A stretch of 64,000 nucleotides of DNA from NCBI RefSeq assembly GCF_031344075.1, contig NZ_JAVJAN010000004.1:1-64000 (forward strand). Reading direction: 5' to 3'. Within the stretch, counting starts at the first letter, position 1. The number at the start of each line of letters is the position of its first letter. The position numbers and the translations under genes were made by a program. This DNA is from Clostridium aquiflavi (GTDB taxonomy: Bacteria > Bacillota > Clostridia > Clostridiales > Clostridiaceae). Below, piece after piece: positions 55,665 through 63,363 of this stretch. The notes below the pieces were generated by a model, which saw nothing but the letters and a program-made list of their open reading frames with translations, had not been told where the DNA came from and made no database searches.

Positions 55665-56363
55665 ATGTTCACGCCTATTAAGACACCAAAAGTATACGAT
55701 CAAGTCATAGAACAGATAAAATTTAAAATAAAAAGTGGTGAACTCAAAAAAGGTGATAAGCTTCCATCTGAAAGAGAGATGGCAGAATCTCTTTGTGTTT
55801 CCCGTACTTCAGTAAGGGAAGCTATAAAGGCTTTAGAAGTTATAGGACTTATAGAGAGCAGGCAAGGCGCAGGAAATTATATAAAAACTAATTTTGACAA
55901 TTCACTTTTTGAACCATTGTCAGTTATGTTTATGCTTCAAGAAAGTTCTCTTAAAGAAATGTATGATTTAAGAAAAACATTAGAGCTAGAGTGTGGAAGA
56001 TTAGCATCAAAGAATATAACAGATAATGAGTTAGATCATTTAAGCGCTATATTAGATAGAATGTATGAAGCAGGAACAGAAGAGGAGAGTTTAGAATTAG
56101 ATATTAAATTTCATTATGTTCTTGCAAAAGCAGCAAGAAATGTTTTGCTCATTAATATACTTGAAGTAATATCTCAGCTTATGGATGAATTTATAAAATC
56201 ATCTAGAATGCAAATTTTACATACTGGTAATAGTAGAGAAATATTATTATCAATACATGAAAATTTAGTGAGAGCATTAAAATTTAGAAATGAAAAAGAA
56301 GTATTTAATGCAATGCTAGAACATTTTGATTTAATATGGAAGGCATATGGATACGAAGAATAG
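55665..56363 (+). CDS. GntR/FadR family regulator of lactate utilisation (LldR-like)
   Basis: A 232-residue GntR-family regulator with an N-terminal winged helix (VYDQVIEQIKFKIKSGELKKGDKLPSEREM, SRTSVREAIKALEVIGLIES) and a C-terminal all-helical FCD effector domain (residues 90-225). The start chosen is ATG 55665, ten bases after AGGAG. It precedes the lactate genes, and TGGT-N3-ACCA type sites lie in front of them. Lactate is the probable inducer; this is inferred from context. Confidence 0.9.
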   Translation: MFTPIKTPKVYDQVIEQIKFKIKSGELKKGDKLPSEREMAESLCVSRTSVREAIKALEVIGLIESRQGAGNYIKTNFDNSLFEPLSVMFMLQESSLKEMYDLRKTLELECGRLASKNITDNELDHLSAILDRMYEAGTEEESLELDIKFHYVLAKAARNVLLINILEVISQLMDEFIKSSRMQILHTGNSREILLSIHENLVRALKFRNEKEVFNAMLEHFDLIWKAYGYEE

Positions 56364-56410
56364 TAAATTATTCTTAAGTAAAGTATTGTTAATAAAATAT
56401 CAAACAAGAA

Positions 56411-56461
56411 GTTTCTATAAAAATAAAAGCAAAATTTTTATTTTTATAGAAACTTTTTTTT
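56411..56461 (+). terminator. Terminator of the GntR regulator gene
   Basis: GTTTCTATAAAAATAAAA pairs with a near-perfect complement and is followed by eight Ts, so the regulator and the lactate genes are separate transcripts. Confidence 0.88.
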
Positions 56462-56545
56462 ATAGAAAATTATAAATTTTATTATGTTAAAGAGGAGAAA
56501 AAATACAACTCTAGCTATAAAAAGTTGTAAGCGTTGTTATAAATT

Positions 56546-56590
56546 CCATGTAAATGTTTTCTGTTAATTTAATAACAATTATTTACATGG
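56546..56590 (+). promoter_or_regulatory. Inverted repeat in the lactate-operon control region
   Basis: CCATGTAAAT and ATTTACATGG form a 10-bp perfect inverted repeat with a 25-nt spacer, upstream of the GntR-type operators. It may be a regulator site or a leader hairpin; no T-run follows. Confidence 0.35.
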
Positions 56591-56622
56591 CAAAGTTTTA
56601 AATATATAATAATAATTGTAAG

Positions 56623-56661
56623 TGGTAGTACCAATCGTAAATTGGTATGATATGTTACCAA
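56623..56661. promoter_or_regulatory. Two FadR/LldR-type operators
   Basis: TGGTAGTACCA (56623-56633) fits the GntR/FadR TGGT-N3-ACCA pattern exactly. A second inverted pair, TTGGTA and TACCAA separated by 8 bp (56642-56661), follows 8 bases later. Both lie just before the permease remnant start, the expected place for repression by the upstream regulator. Confidence 0.65.
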
Positions 56662-56676
56662 AATGGAGGGATAACC

Positions 56677-57063
56677 GTGTACATTTTATTTGTTTTAGCT
56701 TGTATTCCTATTATTTGGCTTATGATTTCATTAGGAAAGCTTAAGATTGCAGGCCATAAGGCATGCCCTATAGCTCTCTTAATAACAGGAAGCGATACTT
56801 CAGCAAATGTTTTATTTGGAGAATTACAAGTACAAGCTGCAAATTCCATTGGAGCAAATCCATATTGGATTGCAGGAGGAAATGTAATGGGAGCAACAGC
56901 AGGAAAAATGATTTCACCACAAAGTATAGCAGTTGCAACAGCAGCTACCAATCTTGTTGGTAGTGAAGGTAAAATATTAAATTCAACATTAAAAGTTTGT
57001 TCATTCTATATTGTGTTTTCAGGATTATTAATATATTTCTGTGGACCACTATTTGGATTTTAA
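56677..57063 (+). pseudogene. L-lactate permease remnant with in-frame internal deletion
   Basis: A 128-residue ORF where a permease of more than 500 residues is expected. Residues 1-37 match the LctP N-terminus (LGKLKIAGHKACPIALLIT). From residue 38 the text is LctP C-terminus (TGSDTSANVLFGELQ, KMISPQSIAVATAATNLVGSEG). The join is in frame at LLITGSDTS, so about 400 central residues and most membrane segments are missing. Start GTG 56677 behind GGAGGG. Transport activity is unlikely, but the short frame is still open and translated genes follow. Confidence 0.85.
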
Positions 57064-57089
57064 AATATAGTTTTTTAGGAGGTATTTAC

Positions 57090-57878
57090 ATGAATATTTT
57101 AGTTTGTATTAAACAAGTACCAGGAACTTCAAAAGTAGAGGTTGATCCAGTTACTGGAGTATTAAAAAGAGATGGTATAGATTCAAAAATGAATCCATAT
57201 GATTTATATGCATTAGAAACTGCATTAAGAATAAAAGAAAATGAAGGTGGAAATGTAAAAGTTTTAAGTATGGGACCTAATCAAGCGCTTAGCGTAATTA
57301 GAGAAGCGTATAGTATGGGTGCTGATGAGGGAGCATTATTATCAGATAGAAAATTTGGTGGTGCTGATGTTTTAGCTACATCATATACAATATCTCAAGG
57401 CGTAAGAAAAATGGGAGATTTTGAGTTAATAATTTGCGGAAAGCAAACTACTGATGGAGATACAGCTCAAGTAGGACCAGAAATGGCAGAATACTTAGAC
57501 ATACCTCATGTAGCAAATGTTGAGAGAATCATAGAGATTAAGGAAAAATCAATTATAGTTGAAATGGATATGCCTGAAACTTTAGAAGTAGTTGAAATTT
57601 CATATCCTTGCTTAATAACTGTAGATAAAGGAATTTTTGAACCAAGACTTCCATCTTACAGAAAGAAAATTGCAACTAAAGACAAAGAAATTTCAATTAT
57701 GAGTTTAAATGATTTTGAAGATAGAAATGAAAAGAAATATGGACTAAATGGTTCACCAACTCAAGTTGAAAGAATATTCCCACCAGAAGTTAATGATGAT
57801 AGAGAAATGTGGACAGGCAATTCAAATGAGTTATCTGAAAAAATGGAACATAAATTAAAAGAGTTTAAGTTTATTTAA
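57090..57878 (+). CDS. etfB: Electron transfer flavoprotein subunit beta (lactate operon)
   Basis: A 262-residue EtfB. The N-terminal MNILVCIKQVPGTSKVEVDP and the AMP/FAD-binding stretch GKQTTDGDTAQVGPEMAEYL are characteristic. With EtfA and the FAD-linked dehydrogenase it would form a bifurcating lactate dehydrogenase, as known for LctBCD of Acetobacterium woodii. The start is ATG 57090, seven bases after AGGAGG. It lies 26 bp past the permease remnant. Confidence 0.93.
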   Translation: MNILVCIKQVPGTSKVEVDPVTGVLKRDGIDSKMNPYDLYALETALRIKENEGGNVKVLSMGPNQALSVIREAYSMGADEGALLSDRKFGGADVLATSYTISQGVRKMGDFELIICGKQTTDGDTAQVGPEMAEYLDIPHVANVERIIEIKEKSIIVEMDMPETLEVVEISYPCLITVDKGIFEPRLPSYRKKIATKDKEISIMSLNDFEDRNEKKYGLNGSPTQVERIFPPEVNDDREMWTGNSNELSEKMEHKLKEFKFI

Positions 57879-57980
57879 TTATAAATTAGTTTTTAGTGAG
57901 TTTAAGGATTTTAATAAATAATATTAAAAAGGATTATTAAGGATATATAAATAAAAACATTAATCAAGGAGGAATGATTT

Positions 57981-59171
57981 ATGGCAAAGTTAGTTGTTAA
58001 TCAAGAAAAAATAACTAATAAGGAAGAGTTAATAAAAATATGTCCATTTGGTGCTCTTGAAATAAATGATGGAAAAGTTGAGATAAATGGAGCTTGTAAA
58101 ATGTGTAAGCTTTGTGTAAAGAAAGGACCAAAGGGAGCAATTGAATATATTGAAGAAGAAGTTAAGTCAATAGATAAGGATTTGTGGAAAGGAATATCTG
58201 TTTACGTAGATCATGTTAATGGGAAGATTCATCCAGTAACTTATGAATTGATTGGTAAAGCTAGAGAATTAGCAGCTAAAATAAATCACCCTGTTTACTG
58301 TGTATTCATTGGTCATAAAGTTTCAGAGGAAGCAAAAGAGTTATTGCATTACGGAGTAAATAAAGTATTTGTATATGATGATGAAGAACTAAAAGATTTT
58401 AGAATAGAACCTTATGCAGCAGCATTTGAAGATTTTATTAAAAATGTAAAACCATCATCAATATTAGTTGGAGCTACAACAATAGGAAGATCATTAGCAC
58501 CTAGAATGGCTGCTAGATTTAGAACAGGTCTTACAGCTGATTGTACTATCCTTGATATAAAAGAAGATACGGACTTAGTACAAATTAGACCAGCATTTGG
58601 TGGTAATATAATGGCACAAATAGTTACACCTAATTCAAGACCACAACTTGCAACAGTAAGATATAAAGTAATGACAGCACCAGAAAGAACAGATGATATT
58701 AATGGTGAAATAATTAAATGTGACATTAAAAAGGATAAGCTTAAATCTGGTATTAATGTTCTTGAAATTAAAGAAAAAAATACAGAGGTAGGAATAAGTG
58801 ATGCTGAAGTAATAGTAGCAGCTGGTAGAGGTGTTAAGTCAGAAAAAGATTTAAATATGATAAAAGAATTTGCAGAGTTATTAGGTGCAGAATTTGCATG
58901 TACTAGACCTTTAATTGAAGCAGGATGGGTTGATGCTAAAAGACAAATTGGATTAAGTGGTAGAACAGTAAGACCAAGACTTATAATAACTTGTGGAATT
59001 TCAGGTGCAGTTCAATTCTCAGCTGGAATGAATAATTCAGAACATATATTTGCTATAAATAATGACGATAAAGCTCCTATATTTAAAGTTGCTCATTATG
59101 GAGTAGTAGGTAATATATATGAAATTATTCCACAACTTATAGAAAAAATAAAAATGAGCAAGGAGGCATAA
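57981..59171 (+). CDS. etfA: Electron transfer flavoprotein subunit alpha with N-terminal ferredoxin-like domain
   Basis: A 396-residue EtfA, longer than simple EtfA because of an N-terminal iron-sulfur segment. Cys21 (ICPFGALE), Cys39, Cys42 and Cys45 (CKMCKLC) could hold one [4Fe-4S] cluster. The FAD domain has RPLIEAGWVDAKRQIGLSGRTVRP and ISGAVQFSAGM near the end. This extended form is typical of EtfA in lactate dehydrogenase and caffeyl-CoA-type bifurcating complexes. ATG start after AAGGAGGA. Its stop is 4 bp before the dehydrogenase gene. Confidence 0.93.
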   Translation: MAKLVVNQEKITNKEELIKICPFGALEINDGKVEINGACKMCKLCVKKGPKGAIEYIEEEVKSIDKDLWKGISVYVDHVNGKIHPVTYELIGKARELAAKINHPVYCVFIGHKVSEEAKELLHYGVNKVFVYDDEELKDFRIEPYAAAFEDFIKNVKPSSILVGATTIGRSLAPRMAARFRTGLTADCTILDIKEDTDLVQIRPAFGGNIMAQIVTPNSRPQLATVRYKVMTAPERTDDINGEIIKCDIKKDKLKSGINVLEIKEKNTEVGISDAEVIVAAGRGVKSEKDLNMIKEFAELLGAEFACTRPLIEAGWVDAKRQIGLSGRTVRPRLIITCGISGAVQFSAGMNNSEHIFAINNDDKAPIFKVAHYGVVGNIYEIIPQLIEKIKMSKEA

Positions 59172-59175
59172 GGCT

Positions 59176-60579
59176 ATGACTTATAAAAATATTGATGTTA
59201 AAGACTATGAATATATACTATCTATTGCTGAAAATGATAAAGAGAGAGTTTTCTTTGGAGATGAAATAAACGAAGATTATAGCCATGATGAATTAGGTGG
59301 AATAAAGAAAATGCCTGATATAGTAGTACAAGCTATAAGTACAGAAGAAGTATCAAAGATAATGAAATATGCTTATGAAAATTATATTCCAGTAACTCCA
59401 AGAGGCTCAGGTACAGGTCTTGTAGGTGCAGCTGTTCCGATTAAAGGTGGAATAGTTATAGATCTTTGTAGAATGAATAAGATATTAGAAATAGATGAAG
59501 AAAATCTTACTCTTACATTAGAACCAGGGGTATTACTTATGGAAATAGGCAAATATGTTGAAGAATTTGATTTGTTTTATCCACCAGATCCAGGTGAAAA
59601 ATCAGCAACTATTGGCGGTAACATAAGTACAAATGCAGGTGGAATGAGAGCAGTAAAATATGGTGTTACTAGAGATTATGTAAGAGGACTAGAAGTAGTG
59701 ATGCCAAATGGAGAAGTAGTACAGTTAGGCGGAAAGGTAGTTAAAAATAGTTCTGGTTACTCATTAAAAGATCTATTAATAGGATCAGAAGGAACTTTAG
59801 GTATAGTAACTAAAGCTATACTAAAATTATTACCACTTCCTAAAAAATCATTAAGTTTACTTATACCATTCCCAACATTAGAGAATGCTATAGATACAGT
59901 ACCTAAAATAATTAAATCAAAAACAATACCAACAGCTATTGAGTTTATGCAAAGAGAAGCTATATTAGCAGCTGAAGAATTTTTAGGAAAGAGTTTCCCA
60001 GATAAATCATCAGATGCATATCTTCTATTAACTTTTGATGGAAATTCAACAGAAGAAATTGAAAAAGCATATGAAAATGTAGCTAATATATGTTTAGATG
60101 CAGATGCAATAGATGTATTTATATCTGATACAGAAGAAAGACAAGAATCAATTTGGTCAGCTAGAGGATGTTTCCTTGAAGCGATAAAGGCATTAACTAC
60201 AGAAATGGATGAAGTTGACGTAGTTGTTCCAAGAAATAAAATAGGTGAATTTGTTAAATTTACTCATGAACTTGAAAGTAAATTTAATATTAGAATAAAG
60301 AGCTTTGGACATGCTGGAGATGGAAACTTGCATATTTATATTTTAAAAGATCAATTAGACGAAAATACATGGCATGAAAAACTTGAATTAGTTATGAAAG
60401 ATATGTATGATAAGTCAAAAGAATTAAAAGGACAAGTTTCAGGAGAGCATGGAATAGGTTTTGCTAAGAAACCATATTTAAAGGAATCACTTTCAAATGA
60501 TGTACTTTCAGTAATGGAAGGAATTAAATTAGCATTTGATCCTAAAAATATATTAAATCCAGGAAAAATATTTAAATAA
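59176..60579 (+). CDS. FAD-linked lactate dehydrogenase (GlcD/LctD type)
   Basis: A 467-residue FAD-binding oxidase. The PCMH/FAD domain shows VTPRGSGTGLVGAAVP, GEKSATIGGNISTNAGGMRAVKYGV and GSEGTLGIVTKA. The C-terminal oxidase domain has SFGHAGDGNLHIYIL and SGEHGIGFAKKPYL. It oxidises a 2-hydroxy acid; the etfAB neighbours and GntR regulator indicate lactate, though glycolate-type substrates cannot be excluded. The start is an ATG eleven bases after AGGAGG. A strong terminator ends the operon. Confidence 0.92.
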   Translation: MTYKNIDVKDYEYILSIAENDKERVFFGDEINEDYSHDELGGIKKMPDIVVQAISTEEVSKIMKYAYENYIPVTPRGSGTGLVGAAVPIKGGIVIDLCRMNKILEIDEENLTLTLEPGVLLMEIGKYVEEFDLFYPPDPGEKSATIGGNISTNAGGMRAVKYGVTRDYVRGLEVVMPNGEVVQLGGKVVKNSSGYSLKDLLIGSEGTLGIVTKAILKLLPLPKKSLSLLIPFPTLENAIDTVPKIIKSKTIPTAIEFMQREAILAAEEFLGKSFPDKSSDAYLLLTFDGNSTEEIEKAYENVANICLDADAIDVFISDTEERQESIWSARGCFLEAIKALTTEMDEVDVVVPRNKIGEFVKFTHELESKFNIRIKSFGHAGDGNLHIYILKDQLDENTWHEKLELVMKDMYDKSKELKGQVSGEHGIGFAKKPYLKESLSNDVLSVMEGIKLAFDPKNILNPGKIFK

Positions 60580-60611
60580 ATTACCTCTCAATTTAAATAA
60601 ATTTTCTTCTA

Positions 60612-60648
60612 AAGAGTGTATCAAATTTTGATACACTCTTGTTTTTTC
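60612..60648 (+). terminator. Terminator of the lactate operon
   Basis: AAGAGTGTATCAAA pairs perfectly with TTTGATACACTCTT, followed by GTTTTTT. It lies 32 bp after the dehydrogenase stop. Confidence 0.9.
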
Positions 60649-60858
60649 TGGTGCAGAAATTAAACTCTTTTTAAATTACCAAAAGTTTATTAAAAATAGG
60701 GAAAAGCAAATATTGTTTAAAAGTTAGAAGTAAGAGAAGAAATTATATAAATATTAAATAATTGATAAAATTTAAGTTTAAGAGGTTTAGATTATAGAAA
60801 AAAAATGAAAATTGTCTTATAATTTCTATATTGGTAGTAACATAATATAGAATAATAA

Positions 60859-60958
60859 GGCTCTGTTTTAAATGTGTGTTGATATATGCAATAGGTAAAG
60901 TCCAATTACTCCGCCCACTTTGCTTATGCATATATCAAAACCCTGCTAAAACAGAGCC
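60859..60958. repeat. Young MITE-like repeat (100 bp) with perfect 8-bp target duplication
   Basis: Ends GGCTCTGTTTTA and TAAAACAGAGCC, perfect 12-bp terminal inverted repeats. It is flanked on both sides by AATAATAA, an exact 8-bp direct repeat. The interior is almost the same as that at 48342-48454. It ends 26 bp before the patatin gene start, immediately upstream of its ribosome binding site. Confidence 0.95.
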
Positions 60959-60984
60959 AATAATAAAAAGGAGACAAATAGTTT

Positions 60985-61827
60985 ATGATAGGTCTTGTTT
61001 TAGAAGGTGGAGCATTTAGAGGGCTTTTTACTGCAGGGGTTTTAGATGCTTTGATAGATATAAATATTGATATGAAATATATAGTAGGTGTATCAGCGGG
61101 GATTACTAATGGTTACTCATTTGTTTCAAAACAAAGAGGAAGAAATTTAGAAGTTATGGAAAGATTCATAAATCATAAAAGATATGTTGGGTATAATAAT
61201 TTATTAAAATGTAGATCAATAATGGACATGGATTTTGTTTTTGATGAAATTCCTAATGAATATTGTCCTTTTGATTATGAAGCTTTTAATAAATTTGATG
61301 GGAAAGTTTTAGCAGGAAGTGTTAATGTAAATACTGGTGAAGTAGAGTACTTTGATAAAGATTATTTAGAAAAAAAGAATACAATACTTAGAGCTACATG
61401 TTCAATTCCACTTTTATTTCAATTTGTAAAAATAAAAGATCAGCTTTATGCTGATGGAGGATTAGTAGATGCTATACCTATAAAAAAATCTATTTCTGAT
61501 GGTAATAATAAAAATATAATAGTTTTGACAAGAAACGAAGGTTATAGAAAGTATGAATCAAGGGGAAATAAGTTTGCATATAAGTTATATAAGAAAAAGT
61601 ATCCTAAGCTAGCCAATGCTTTAAGAAACAGACATATTTCATATAATGCTCAATTAGATTATTGTAAAGAATTGGAGAATAAAAATGAAGCTATAGTTAT
61701 TAGACCAACAATAAGGATGGATGTAGGAAGGTTTGAACGAAATAAGGATAAACTAAAAGCAATTTATAATAATGGATATAATGAAACTATGAAGATTAAA
61801 GATGAGTTAATAAAATTTATTGATTAA
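60985..61827 (+). CDS. Patatin-like phospholipase (RssA/YlbK-like)
   Basis: A 280-residue cytoplasmic patatin-fold hydrolase. Oxyanion loop GLVLEGGAFRG, nucleophile Ser37 in GVSAG and catalytic Asp157 in ADGGLVDAIP form a complete dyad. It probably acts on phospholipids or other esters; the physiological substrate is unknown. ATG start after AAAAGGAGA. The young repeat directly upstream may have displaced or altered its promoter. Confidence 0.92.
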   Translation: MIGLVLEGGAFRGLFTAGVLDALIDINIDMKYIVGVSAGITNGYSFVSKQRGRNLEVMERFINHKRYVGYNNLLKCRSIMDMDFVFDEIPNEYCPFDYEAFNKFDGKVLAGSVNVNTGEVEYFDKDYLEKKNTILRATCSIPLLFQFVKIKDQLYADGGLVDAIPIKKSISDGNNKNIIVLTRNEGYRKYESRGNKFAYKLYKKKYPKLANALRNRHISYNAQLDYCKELENKNEAIVIRPTIRMDVGRFERNKDKLKAIYNNGYNETMKIKDELIKFID

Positions 61828-62007
61828 AAATAATATGGTATTGAATTTATTTAAAACCATATTCAATTAGGTAGTTGCAATAAAAGTATAAGTAAATAAG
61901 TAAATGGATTTTTATTTATTTACATATAATGTTTAGATAAAATTTAATTTATATAATAAAATGTATACTTAACAGATAAAAACTAGATAAAAAGGAGAAA
62001 TAGTTAC

Positions 62008-63222
62008 TTGGTTAATAAAGAATGTTCTAATAAAGATACAAATAACGAATTTATTGAAAATAAAGAAACTGATGAATCAGCAGAATTATATGATAATATG
62101 ATGGATGATTTATTTGAGAAATATGAAAATAAAATGAATAAAATGTTTGTAAAAGGAGTATATTCTTTTGAAGTATCGGATCAATTAAAATCATTATCTA
62201 AGGAAGCTGTATATAATATAGCTAGAAATTTAGGTATGAGTAAAATTTCAACATTAAATAAAGATGCTTTAATTGAAAAAGTTCTTAATGAATATACTCA
62301 AATAATTGCAAAACAATTTATATATTTTGAAGAAGAAAGATTTAATATTCTAAAGAGTTATCTTAATAATGATGGAGTAAAAATCTTTGATGATATTGAT
62401 GCTTATGAACTTAGTAGAACAGCATATTTTATGCAACAAGGAATTATATTTCCGTCAACAAAAGAAGAAAAAGCAGTATTTTTAATGCCAAAAATAGTTC
62501 AAGATATAATAATGGAAAAAGATACTACTGAATATATAGAGAGATTAAAAAGAAATAAAGAAGTGCTAGATGTATATAGAGGATTAAATAAAACATATGG
62601 TATCGTAAATACTAAGGATGTTATAGCGCTATTACAAAGATATGATATAGAAGATTCAAATGAATGTAATATTAATGAAATAATAAAAGAAGCTCAATAT
62701 TATTACAGAGAATATAGAGAAGAAAAAGGAATTTTTATAAATAATAATATAGAAAATTGGTCAGATTTATTAAAGGATATAGAAAAAGATAATAAAAATT
62801 TAGAATATTATAATATAGATAAAAATGAATTATTGGATATGCTTGATTCAAAATTCATATATAAGAGTAAATTTGGAAAGTCATTCTTTAAAGAGTTTAC
62901 TAGTATATTTGAAATAGAAAAAGAAATGGTATATCAAATAATGGATGATTTATCATTTGATATTCAAGATAATGATATAGATGATACAATAAATAGTTTG
63001 CTAGAATTAATAAATGCAAATAACTTAGAACTTAGAACTTATGTAAAAGGTGTAGCAACTAAATTTTTAAGTAATATAAGACTTTGGAAATATAAAGGTG
63101 CTACAATTAATGAAATAAGTGGGAAAGTTATAGAAGTAAAATCGAAAGTAACTATTGGTAGAAATGATCCATGCATTTGTGGTAGTGGAAAAAAATATAA
63201 AAAATGTTGTGGAAAAAATTAA
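62008..63222 (+). CDS. SEC-C motif protein with Rho-N/SAP-like segment
   Basis: A 404-residue charged cytoplasmic protein. An N-terminal helical segment (residues 53-95, LSKEAVYNIARNLGMSKIST) looks like a Rho-N/SAP fold. The C-terminus carries a SEC-C zinc motif with Cys389, Cys391, Cys400 and Cys401 (DPCICGSGKKYKKCCGKN), the sort found at the end of SecA. The middle is helical and unassigned. The start is a TTG at 62008 behind AAGGAG. It may bind nucleic acid or ribosomes through these ends, but no function is known. Confidence 0.82.
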   Translation: MVNKECSNKDTNNEFIENKETDESAELYDNMMDDLFEKYENKMNKMFVKGVYSFEVSDQLKSLSKEAVYNIARNLGMSKISTLNKDALIEKVLNEYTQIIAKQFIYFEEERFNILKSYLNNDGVKIFDDIDAYELSRTAYFMQQGIIFPSTKEEKAVFLMPKIVQDIIMEKDTTEYIERLKRNKEVLDVYRGLNKTYGIVNTKDVIALLQRYDIEDSNECNINEIIKEAQYYYREYREEKGIFINNNIENWSDLLKDIEKDNKNLEYYNIDKNELLDMLDSKFIYKSKFGKSFFKEFTSIFEIEKEMVYQIMDDLSFDIQDNDIDDTINSLLELINANNLELRTYVKGVATKFLSNIRLWKYKGATINEISGKVIEVKSKVTIGRNDPCICGSGKKYKKCCGKN

Positions 63223-63363
63223 ATAATAATTTATTAATAAATTATTTTTAAAGTCATAGAAAGTAATATTTTTATGGCTTTTATTTGTAAATAAATTGTT
63301 TTTCACAAATGTTAATATTTAAACATATATTGAATTAGTATCATTACATGGAGTTGAAAATTC

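Noticed and set aside
60743..60931. 62-residue minus-strand ORF before the patatin gene
   Set aside because: Its N-terminal part is repeat sequence (60859-60958) and there is no ribosome binding site.
1..60958. Dispersed repeats as a CRISPR or tandem array
   Set aside because: The copies are kilobases apart, in both orientations, vary in length and lack spacers or cas genes.
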